From assembly GCA_964517215.1 (NCBI GenBank), contig CAZFBR010000104.1, positions 1 through 12,013 on the forward strand: a stretch of DNA of 12,013 nucleotides, in the 5' to 3' direction. Every line of letters starts with the position of its first letter. Positions within the stretch are counted from its first letter, which is position 1. The notes under the pieces were generated by a model, which made no database searches, was not told where the DNA came from, and saw only the letters and a program-made list of their open reading frames with translations. Positions 1 through 6,307 of the stretch are shown here, one piece after another. A program made the translations under genes and the position numbers. This DNA is from CAZFBR01 sp035353495 [NCBI: uncultured bacterium] (GTDB taxonomy: Bacteria > DAOPZR01).

Positions 1-112
1 GGTCGCTTTTTTGGTTTATGAACGGTGGCTTCGCGGCAGCGCGTGCCGGCCGACCCGGCGCGGCGTGCGCATGCTTCTTGGGCCGGCACTAACGGGAGCG
101 TTGGTTATCGCG

Positions 113-140
113 GCAGGATGCGGTGCGTTCGGTATCCTGC
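113..140. repeat. Inverted repeat / hairpin
   Basis: Arm GCAGGATGC (113-121) pairs with GTATCCTGC (132-140) as nine base pairs including one G-U, around a 10-nt loop. It sits in non-coding sequence and has no following T-run, so it is not a classical terminator. A structured RNA or a chance repeat are both possible. Confidence 0.4.
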
Positions 141-190
141 TGTCGCTCGCGAGGTGAAAATGTTTGGAACGGTTTTGCCTGGAATGAACA

Positions 191-212
191 GGCATACGGC
201 AACCGTATTGCC
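191..212. repeat. Inverted repeat / hairpin
   Basis: GGCATACGG (191-199), loop CAA, then CCGTAT (203-208), one bulged T, and GCC (210-212) form a nine-pair stem with a three-base loop. It is the tightest hairpin of the non-coding left end. No T-run follows. Its role is unknown. Confidence 0.45.
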
Positions 213-426
213 GCTGAGCGATACCAAGAGCTGGCCATATGTCAGCAAACATCGCGAGTGTGTGTGATTTCGCCGCAGCGACGTAATCATTGTGTTGGTG
301 GCAGCCGTGGTGTGCTGGTGTGAGCAGATACGCCGGCTGCTGCCATTGTCTGTGGTGTCGCTGAACCGTATTATTGACTGCGGCGATGCGGGTGACCTGC
401 TGCGCTGTTGTTCGGTGAACGGCGGA

Positions 427-448
427 TATGATACGTTGCCGGCAATGT
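427..448 (+). promoter_or_regulatory. Possible -10 box and adjoining near-palindrome
   Basis: TATGAT at 427-432 matches a sigma70 -10 box at five of six positions, but no good -35 box lies 16-18 nt upstream. It is followed by a 16-bp near-palindrome (433-448) centred on TTGCCGGCAA, with one mismatched pair. The placement, about 40 nt before the radical SAM gene, would suit a promoter with an operator at the transcription start. This is inference only. Confidence 0.25.
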
Positions 449-483
449 TGGATTGACTTCGGGAGCGAAACCGCTGACCCACC

Positions 484-1989
484 ATGAAATTATCGCTGAT
501 CTTCAATTCCTTTCAGTATAAGCTGCACGAGGAAAACCTGCGGGTGGTGCAGAAGTATTTCGGGCTGTTCCCGCCGCTGAGCCTGGCGTGGGTGGCGGCG
601 ATCGCGGAGCGGCATGGACACCAAGTGCAGCTGATCGACGCGCGCACGCTCGGCCTGACGCCCGACGAGGTGCTGCGCCGGGTGCGGCAGTTCCAGCCCG
701 ACCTGCTCGGCTACATGATGACCTCGTACATGTTCCGCGAGACGCTCGGATGGATCGAGACGATTCGGCGCGGCTACGATGCACCGGTGGTGGTCGGCGG
801 CTACAATCTGCGCGTCTATCCGCAGGAGTCGGTCATGCCCGCCGCCATCGATTTCGGCTGCGTCAACTCAGCGCTGCACACGCTGCCGGCGCTCATGGCG
901 GCGCTGGGCGGCGCGCGCAATTTTGCCGCGGTCCCCGGACTGGTATACAAGGACGGCGGCGCAGTACGGCAAACCGCCGCACCGCCGCCCGAATCCTTCG
1001 ACGATTACCCCAACCCGGCACGGCATCTGCTGCCCAACGAGCTGTACGCGGAATTCCCGACGGAACGCCGCAATTTCACCGTCATGGTGACGAGCAAGGG
1101 GTGCCCGCACGAATGTGTGTTCTGCGAAGCGGGGCGCACCGCCTACAATGCGCGGCGGCCGGCGACGGTGCTGGTGGAAATCGACCAGTGCTATCGCGAG
1201 TTCGGCATCCGCGAGATCGACATGTTTGACTACGAATTTCTCGCGGACCGGCAGCGCAGCGAGGCAATCCTCGACGGGCTGATTGAACGCGGCTATGACC
1301 TGCGCTGGAGCTGCCGCACGCGCATCGATTCCGTGGACGGCGACCTGCTGCAGAAGATGCGGCGGGCGGGCTGCTCCCGCATTTATTACGGCATCGAAAG
1401 CGCCAGCCAGCCGACGCTGGATGCGCTGCACAAGCGGGTGCGGCTGGACCAGGTCGAACGGACCATAGCCATGACCCGGGCGCAGGGGATCAAGACGCTG
1501 GGGTTTTTCCTGCTCGGGGTGCCGGGCGAAACGCGGGCGAGTGCGCGCGCGACGGTGCGCTACGCCTGCCGGCTGGGGCTGGACTACGCGCAGTTTTCCA
1601 AGTTGACGGCCAAGCCGCTGACCGGCTACTGGCGGGACATGGTGCAACAGACCGGCCGCGATTACTGGCGCGAATATATCCTCGGCACGGTCGGCGACAT
1701 GGTGCTGCCGCGGCCGTGGATGGCGATGAGCAACGAGGAGCTTGATCGGGAGACGAAGCGGGCGTATCTGCGCTTCTACTGCCGCCCGTTATTCCTGCTG
1801 CGCGCGCTGCTGCAGGTGCGGAGCTGGCTGGAACTGCTGCGCAAGGCCTGCGCGCTGATCGACATGGTGGCCGGACAGGAGGCGGTGTCGCGGCTCGACC
1901 GGGGGTTCCGCGCCTTCAACGAGAATGCGTATCGCCGGCTGCGCCGCCGGCCGGCTCCCGGCGCTGCCACAGCGCCCACGAGCCGCTGA
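484..1989 (+). CDS. B12-binding-type radical SAM protein
   Basis: The 501-residue protein has the architecture of cobalamin-binding-domain radical SAM enzymes (BchE-like, class B). Residues 1 to about 165 form a Rossmann-like region with family-typical segments (GHQVQLIDARTLGLTPDEV, then VVVGG and YPQESV). A radical SAM barrel follows, with the [4Fe-4S]-binding CxxxCxxC at C207, C211 and C214 in SKGCPHECVFC. Other typical elements are YYGIESAS (301-308) and FFLLGVPGET (341-350). I see no DxHxxG cobalamin-ligand motif, so cobalamin binding is family inference. The C-terminal 90 residues are basic and helical. Family members mostly methylate or rearrange carbon centres in cofactor, lipid or natural-product pathways; the substrate here cannot be named. 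The ATG at 484 starts with a beta strand (MKLSLIF) as family members do. GGGAG at 461-465 is too far away to be a good ribosome site, so the start is moderately sure. The 3' end overlaps the convergent gene by 74 bp. Confidence 0.9.
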   Translation: MKLSLIFNSFQYKLHEENLRVVQKYFGLFPPLSLAWVAAIAERHGHQVQLIDARTLGLTPDEVLRRVRQFQPDLLGYMMTSYMFRETLGWIETIRRGYDAPVVVGGYNLRVYPQESVMPAAIDFGCVNSALHTLPALMAALGGARNFAAVPGLVYKDGGAVRQTAAPPPESFDDYPNPARHLLPNELYAEFPTERRNFTVMVTSKGCPHECVFCEAGRTAYNARRPATVLVEIDQCYREFGIREIDMFDYEFLADRQRSEAILDGLIERGYDLRWSCRTRIDSVDGDLLQKMRRAGCSRIYYGIESASQPTLDALHKRVRLDQVERTIAMTRAQGIKTLGFFLLGVPGETRASARATVRYACRLGLDYAQFSKLTAKPLTGYWRDMVQQTGRDYWREYILGTVGDMVLPRPWMAMSNEELDRETKRAYLRFYCRPLFLLRALLQVRSWLELLRKACALIDMVAGQEAVSRLDRGFRAFNENAYRRLRRRPAPGAATAPTSR

Positions 1990-3463
1990 CCGCCACCGGA
2001 TCCGCCTGCCGGCGCATGCCGGCCAGAAATTCCGCAGGCGCGCCGCAGAGCAGATAATAGCGGTAATGCGGGCCATGGCGTTCCCAGCTGAATTCCCATG
2101 GCCGGGTGAGCGGCGGGGCGGGCAGCGCCGCCTCGGGCCGAACGGCAAGCGCATGAAAGGCGTTGAGTGACGGGTAGGGCTGGTAGCCGCCGCCGCGCAC
2201 GCTGTAATAGTAATCAGGGAGGGCGATCCGCGGTTCACAGAAGACGCTGTCGAGCAGGGGACTGCGCCGCGCAAAGACCAGCGGCAGGAATTCGCAATTG
2301 ACCGGCATCCGCGCAAACAGCGGCAGAATCTCTTCCTGTTCATGCGAGAGGGCGAGGTTCTTGCGCCCGGCCAGGCCCACCAGCATACCAACCGCGCAGA
2401 GCAGCAGCAGCGCCTCCCGGCGGGTGAAATGCAGCCAGCACAGCTCCAGCCCGATGATGAAGCAGGCAAGCGGGGCGAGACGCACGTTGATGACGCCGTA
2501 GGGCGGATAGCTGACCGGCAGCAGGCAGATCGGCACCAGCAGCACCGCGCCGAGGAATCCAAACGTTCCCAACCGGAGTCCGTGGCGGCGGACGGCCCGG
2601 TCGAGCAGGACGGCAACTGCCGCCCAGAGCAGGACGACCGGCAGATCGATGCCGTTGTGCAGGCGCATGCCGGTGAAGGGGAGCAGGCAATAGGCGAAGA
2701 TATCCTGCGGCGGCATCCAGTTCATCGGCGCCAGCGGCCAGAGCGCATCGCGCAGCGGCCGTGCCACGCCGGCGAAGAGCAGAACGGCAGTCGGCACCAG
2801 CAGCCAGGCCGGGCGGCAGAACCAGTGCGGCCGGCGGCAGAAGAACCAGCGGCAGGCGGAAAGGCCGAGGCCGATCAGGCAGGTAAACGGATGCAGGAAG
2901 AAGAGGGTGAGAAAGCAGGCGGCCTGCACGAGCGCCGTGCGGCGGGACCGGGGACCGTCCTGCGCCGCGAGCGCCAGCACGAGCAGCGGCATGGAAAGCA
3001 GATAATTCAGACCGCCGCTGTAGAAACGCGGATTAAAGGCGAGCGGGATCAGCAGCAGCAGCGCCCAGGGCGCATGCGCGACGCGGCGAGCGCGCCAGGC
3101 AATGACGGTGCCGAGCAGCAAGAAGTAGACGGTGATGAGCGCTTTGCCGACCACCGTGACGGGCAGCAACCGGCAGAGCCGGGCGCTCCCCGCGATGAAC
3201 AGGGCATACGCGCCGCCGGCCGGACGCAGCACGAAATGCCGGGGATAATCAAAGGCGGGATCGTCATAGTGGCTGAGGATGTGCAGCTGGCCAAGGATGC
3301 GGCCGTAATCTTCCGCCAGCGGACAGCGTATCCATAACAGCGGGAGCAGCGCCAGCGCGAGCAGGGCGGCCAGCGCGGCCAGCCACGGGGCGCGGGAACG
3401 GGTGATCAAGTCCGCGGCGGCGGCATGATGGGCGGCGGACGGTACGGCGTCAGGAGCGGACAT
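1916..3463 (-). CDS. Polytopic membrane protein, possibly GT-C-like
   Basis: This 515-residue protein is not one I recognise by name. A short hydrophilic N-terminus is followed by a strong membrane helix (about 26-46), then an acidic pair E51-D52 in the first loop. Roughly ten hydrophobic segments follow to about residue 375, and a soluble C-terminal domain of about 140 residues ends the chain. One acidic pair just after the first helix plus a soluble tail is the layout of GT-C lipid-linked-sugar glycosyltransferases, but no diagnostic motif confirms this. The ATG is well supported: GAGG lies 7 nt upstream (complement of 3471-3474), and a strong promoter sits just beyond. The last 24 codons overlap the end of the convergent radical SAM gene. 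Loops are rich in Arg and Pro (RRPHWFCRPAW, SYPPYG), and aromatic residues cluster in the tail. Hypothetical membrane protein is the safe name. Confidence 0.75.
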   Translation of the reverse strand: MSAPDAVPSAAHHAAAADLITRSRAPWLAALAALLALALLPLLWIRCPLAEDYGRILGQLHILSHYDDPAFDYPRHFVLRPAGGAYALFIAGSARLCRLLPVTVVGKALITVYFLLLGTVIAWRARRVAHAPWALLLLIPLAFNPRFYSGGLNYLLSMPLLVLALAAQDGPRSRRTALVQAACFLTLFFLHPFTCLIGLGLSACRWFFCRRPHWFCRPAWLLVPTAVLLFAGVARPLRDALWPLAPMNWMPPQDIFAYCLLPFTGMRLHNGIDLPVVLLWAAVAVLLDRAVRRHGLRLGTFGFLGAVLLVPICLLPVSYPPYGVINVRLAPLACFIIGLELCWLHFTRREALLLLCAVGMLVGLAGRKNLALSHEQEEILPLFARMPVNCEFLPLVFARRSPLLDSVFCEPRIALPDYYYSVRGGGYQPYPSLNAFHALAVRPEAALPAPPLTRPWEFSWERHGPHYRYYLLCGAPAEFLAGMRRQADPVAVSGSWALWQRREPAGGAAGDTHSR

Positions 3464-3483
3464 GCGGTTGCCTCACGGGAGCG

Positions 3484-3512
3484 ACTATATAACCCGCATC
3501 CTCGACCGTCAA
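3484..3512 (-). promoter_or_regulatory. Sigma70-type promoter for the minus-strand membrane gene
   Basis: Reading the minus strand, TTGACG (complement of 3507-3512), a 17-nt spacer and TATAGT (complement of 3484-3489) form a near-consensus promoter. Transcription should start near 3477, leaving a leader of only about 14 nt that just includes the GAGG ribosome site of the gene starting at 3463. The -35 box abuts that of the divergent promoter. Confidence 0.75.
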
Positions 3513-3513
3513 A

Positions 3514-3542
3514 TTGACGCCGCGCGGGCGGAGTGCTACGCT
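3514..3542 (+). promoter_or_regulatory. Sigma70-type promoter for the M48 protease gene
   Basis: TTGACG (3514-3519), a 17-nt spacer and TACGCT (3537-3542), preceded by TGC as in an extended -10, form a good promoter. Transcription would begin near 3549, about 45 nt before the start codon at 3593. One base separates its -35 box from that of the opposite promoter, and the two together read CGTCAAATTGACG, a perfect palindrome. A closely similar promoter precedes the aldolase gene (8658-8686). Confidence 0.75.
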
Positions 3543-3592
3543 CTGCCGGTGCCGGTGCGCGACGCCGGTCGGGGAAGAACGGGAGAAATGCC

Positions 3593-4894
3593 ATGGGACG
3601 TTGGCTAATTGTGATGGCGCTGGTCTGCCTGCCGCTGCTGGCGGGCTGCGCGCGCAATCCGGTGTCGGGCGAGCGGCAGCTCGCGCTGATGAGCGAGGCG
3701 GACGAGATTGCCAAGGGTGAAGAGGTATTCCCGCAGTATACCAACGCCTATTTCGGCCTGTTTCAGGACAGTGACGTGCAGCAGCTGGCGCAGGGCATCG
3801 GCGCGCAGGTCGCGCGGGTCACGCAGCGGCAGAACCTGAAGTATGAATTCAATGTGGTCAACCATTCCGAGGTCAACGCCTTTGCCCTGCCGGGGGGGAA
3901 GATCACCATCACCCGCGGCCTGCTGACGAAGATGACAACGAACGCGCAGCTGGCGGGCGTGCTCGGGCATGAACTCGCCCATGTCAACGCGCGGCACCAC
4001 ATCAGCAGCCAGGCGCGCAGCACGGTGACCGGGCTGCTGCTCGCGGTCGGACAGATCTATCTCGCCTCGCGCGGGGTGCGCGGCGCGGAGTTCGCCAGTG
4101 TGGCGGGGCAGCTGGTGGCGGGGCTCTCCCTTGCCAGCTACAGCCGCGACCAGGAACGGCAGGCGGACCAGCTCGGGCTGGGGTACATGACGGCGGCGGG
4201 GTATCAGCCGCGCGAGTATATCGGCGTACTGAAGCTGCTCCTGGCGCTGCAGGAGAAGGAACCCGACCAGGTCGAGCGCCTGTTCATGACGCACCCGCTG
4301 ACCACCGAGCGCATCGGCAATGCGGAAAGCGAAATTGTCCGCACCCCGGCCATGGCGTCGCCCGCGCTGGCGATCGACACGACGCCGTTCATGGCGGCAA
4401 CGCGCAAACTGCGGGCGGCGGCGCCAGCATTCATCTTTTTCGACCAGGGCAACGAGGCGACGCAGCAGGGAAAATTCCCGTGGGCGATCAGCCGCTATAC
4501 CGAGGGCCTGCAGGAGGCGCCGGACCAGGCGATTATCTGGCTCGGCCGGGCCGAGGCCTATCTTGAAACCAACCAGCTGAGCGAGGCGGAGCACGATATC
4601 GCGCAGGCCAAGCGGCTCTACCCGGAACTGTTTTATACGCGCTACTTCGACGGTGTGCTGCTGTGCAAGCAGCGGCGCTGGCAGGCCTCGCTCGAGGCGC
4701 TGCAGGCGGCGGACAAGGTGGTGCCCGATTACCCTGACGCGCAGTTCTACATGGGCTTTGACTATGAGAATCTGGGCCAGCAGCGGGCGGCGGCGCAGCA
4801 GTACAGCGCCTATCTGCAGAGCGTGACCGAGGGCGAAAAGGCGCAATACGCCAGACGCCGTTTGTACGATTGGGGTTACCTGCGCACATCGTGA
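3593..4894 (+). CDS. M48 zinc metalloprotease-TPR lipoprotein (BepA/LoiP-like)
   Basis: The protein (433 residues) is a lipoprotein: a basic-hydrophobic signal peptide ends in the lipobox LAGC with Cys19 as the lipidation site. The peptidase domain carries the substrate-binding strand NAFALPGG (95-102), the zinc motif HELAH (126-130, with Glu127 catalytic), the third zinc ligand Glu188 in the ExxxD pattern (E188, D192), and THPLTTERI (233-241). Residues about 278-425 are tetratricopeptide repeats, as in the periplasmic protease-chaperone BepA, which checks assembly of outer-membrane proteins. The porin gene immediately downstream is the sort of client this would suit, but that link is inference. 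Length is slightly below E. coli BepA. I chose ATG 3593 because GGGAG (3581-3585) lies 7 nt upstream and the lipoprotein signal begins there; a frame extension back to GTG 3533 would start inside the promoter. Confidence 0.93.
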   Translation: MGRWLIVMALVCLPLLAGCARNPVSGERQLALMSEADEIAKGEEVFPQYTNAYFGLFQDSDVQQLAQGIGAQVARVTQRQNLKYEFNVVNHSEVNAFALPGGKITITRGLLTKMTTNAQLAGVLGHELAHVNARHHISSQARSTVTGLLLAVGQIYLASRGVRGAEFASVAGQLVAGLSLASYSRDQERQADQLGLGYMTAAGYQPREYIGVLKLLLALQEKEPDQVERLFMTHPLTTERIGNAESEIVRTPAMASPALAIDTTPFMAATRKLRAAAPAFIFFDQGNEATQQGKFPWAISRYTEGLQEAPDQAIIWLGRAEAYLETNQLSEAEHDIAQAKRLYPELFYTRYFDGVLLCKQRRWQASLEALQAADKVVPDYPDAQFYMGFDYENLGQQRAAAQQYSAYLQSVTEGEKAQYARRRLYDWGYLRTS

Positions 4895-4928
4895 TGTGCG
4901 GCAGGCCGCATGCCTGACGGGGGCATGC
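4880..4928 (+). terminator. Tandem hairpins at the end of the protease gene
   Basis: A first stem (CGCACATC 4883-4890 with GATGTGCG 4893-4900, extended by CTG/CAG around a bulged G) overlaps the stop codon. A second stem (GCATGCC 4908-4914 with GGCATGC 4922-4928, loop of 7) follows 3 nt later. Neither is followed by a T-run, so a Rho-independent terminator is not proven; transcript-end protection or pausing is equally possible. The 178 nt between the protease and porin genes hold no other clear signal. Confidence 0.4.
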
Positions 4929-5072
4929 CGGCAATGCGCTGAATGGGTGTGCCGCACCCGACGGTGATGCGGCGGGTTCTGCGTGCGGCGCCCGCTGACA
5001 GTGCATGCCAATCATCGGTGTGTGGCGTCTCATGGCGGCTGGATGCAATTATCGCTCAGACAGGGAGAACAC

Positions 5073-6269
5073 ATGGCGGGGTATGGAGCAACGGCAGCGG
5101 TGGCCATCCTGACGGCAATGCTGTCGGTGGCATTGCCGTCGGTGACGGCGGCGGCGGAACTTGCAGTGAGCGGCGATTACTGGGCCGATTACTGGGCGCA
5201 GCAGCAGGCGGGCAATGCGCGGCAGCAGGTCAGCGATGGCGCCGGCTGGCTGCCCGGTCCGCAGGGTGATGTGACTGCTGCACCCAAAACCTTCCTGAGC
5301 GGGATCGAGCTTTCCCTGGCGGGCACCCTGACCGATGAATTGTCAGCTGCGGTTGAACTCAGCAGTGACGGCGCCGGAGTCGCCATGGACCAGGCCTTTG
5401 CCCGGCTGGCGCTGCCGGGTTCGGTGACAGTAACTGCGGGATTATGCGATATGCCGTTCGGCCGGGAATACATCGGCAGCGGTGATGGTGCGGATGACGA
5501 TGCGGTATTCATCAACGATTTCAGCCAGCGGGACAACGCGGTGCTGCGCGGCACGACGGACCTCGGCCTGGTGCTGTCCGGCGCGACAGACGATGCGCTA
5601 CTGACCTGGTCGCTGGCGCTGTTCAACGGGTCGCTCTGCTCGGTGGCGGACAGCGCGGGGGTGACGGGGGCGGCGGCAATTGACAACAACGACGCCAAAT
5701 CGGTGGCGGGTCAGCTGCTGGTCAGGCCGCGGAGCAACGTCTACCTGCTGGGCAGTTATGCGGCGGGCGACTATCCCAATCCGTTCACCGGCCGTGCGGC
5801 CCGTTATGCTGCTGCCGGCATCGGCGCCGGGGTGGTATTGTTTGACCAGCTCAATTTCAACGGGGAATGGGCGGCGGTGCGGCACGAAAAGATGATGTAT
5901 GATTTCGGCATGGGGACCGGCGAGCCGCGCGGTGAACTGGTGGCGGCGCGGGTCAACGAATTCTCCATTACAGCGGCGTATACCGGCCCGTCGGACTGGA
6001 ACTGCGGCGTGCGCTACGGGGTGGTTGACCCGCGCAATATCGAGGCCGAGGTCGATGCGGGGTTTGCGCGCGAGACGCAGACCAGTGTCGGGGTACGCTA
6101 CCGGTTTGCCGAGAATGCGGAACTGTATGTTGAACTCAGCCATATCGAAACAGACCTCAGCCATTACGACAAATATGACGCCGCCCGCCTCGGCGCCGGT
6201 GCGACCCGGCTGGAATCGAACGACCCGGACGATGACATCCTGGATATCGAGCTGATTGCGTATTACTAA
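5073..6269 (+). CDS. Outer-membrane beta-barrel porin
   Basis: This 398-residue protein has a signal peptide (membrane-spanning stretch about 6-22, cleavage probably after TAAA at 25-28) followed by a chain of alternating-hydrophobicity strands separated by Gly/Asp-rich turns. The segment VTVTAGLCDMPFGREY (118-133) resembles the loop of phosphate-selective porins (OprO/P-type: GxxxxPFGxE). The last residues DIELIAYY form an amphipathic terminal strand ending in an aromatic residue, as expected for BamA recognition. Three cysteines (C125, C189, C311) are unusual in a barrel. Solute specificity cannot be told. ATG 5073 is chosen because GGGAG (5063-5067) is 5 nt upstream and the signal peptide begins there; the open frame extends 30 codons further up without any signal-peptide or ribosome-site support. 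It probably forms an operon with the next gene, 38 nt downstream. Confidence 0.85.
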   Translation: MAGYGATAAVAILTAMLSVALPSVTAAAELAVSGDYWADYWAQQQAGNARQQVSDGAGWLPGPQGDVTAAPKTFLSGIELSLAGTLTDELSAAVELSSDGAGVAMDQAFARLALPGSVTVTAGLCDMPFGREYIGSGDGADDDAVFINDFSQRDNAVLRGTTDLGLVLSGATDDALLTWSLALFNGSLCSVADSAGVTGAAAIDNNDAKSVAGQLLVRPRSNVYLLGSYAAGDYPNPFTGRAARYAAAGIGAGVVLFDQLNFNGEWAAVRHEKMMYDFGMGTGEPRGELVAARVNEFSITAAYTGPSDWNCGVRYGVVDPRNIEAEVDAGFARETQTSVGVRYRFAENAELYVELSHIETDLSHYDKYDAARLGAGATRLESNDPDDDILDIELIAYY

Positions 6270-6270
6270 C

Positions 6271-6285
6271 CGGCGGTGCCCGCCG
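6271..6285 (+). repeat. Intercistronic hairpin
   Basis: CGGCGG (6271-6276) and CCGCCG (6280-6285) form a six-pair GC stem around a 3-nt loop, two bases after the porin stop. No T-run follows and the next gene begins 22 nt later with a good ribosome site, so this is likelier an mRNA-stabilising or partial-attenuation element than a terminator. Confidence 0.4.
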
Positions 6286-6307
6286 TCCGGAGGATGAGGA
6301 GCACACG

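Larger units (their letters stand above)
1..483. other. Non-coding region with inverted repeats
   Basis: This stretch has no reading frame I would defend: the short open frames in it overlap on both strands, have no ribosome binding sites and give compositions unlike proteins. It is visibly less GC-rich than the flanking genes. It contains two good hairpins (113-140 and 191-212) and a near-palindrome (433-448). The run of six T after GGTCGC at the extreme left (7-12) could be the tail of a terminator whose stem lies outside the window, but that cannot be judged. It may be a long 5' leader or regulatory region for the radical SAM gene, or gene debris. Confidence 0.5.

Noticed and set aside
25-506. 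Several short open frames at the left end
   Set aside because: They overlap each other on both strands, have no ribosome sites, and none resembles a protein domain. The region is treated as non-coding.
484-1989. Radical SAM enzyme as the maturase of the zinc-ribbon peptides
   Set aside because: It lies more than 7.5 kb away with a divergent gene pair and other operons between, and its B12-binding architecture is not that of the SPASM-type RiPP maturases. No link is supported.
2342-3337. Long open frame of 331 codons on the plus strand
   Set aside because: It lies wholly inside the minus-strand membrane protein gene, is extremely rich in Gln, Glu, Arg and Gly with no hydrophobic core, and has no promoter or ribosome site. 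The opposite strand has both. It is a by-product of high GC.
3533-3592. Upstream GTG extension of the M48 protease
   Set aside because: It would begin within the promoter, remove the signal peptide from the N-terminus, and lacks a ribosome site; ATG 3593 has both.
3605-5011. 468-codon open frame on the minus strand
   Set aside because: Antisense to the clear M48 protease gene; Arg/Leu/Gln-rich composition without motifs.
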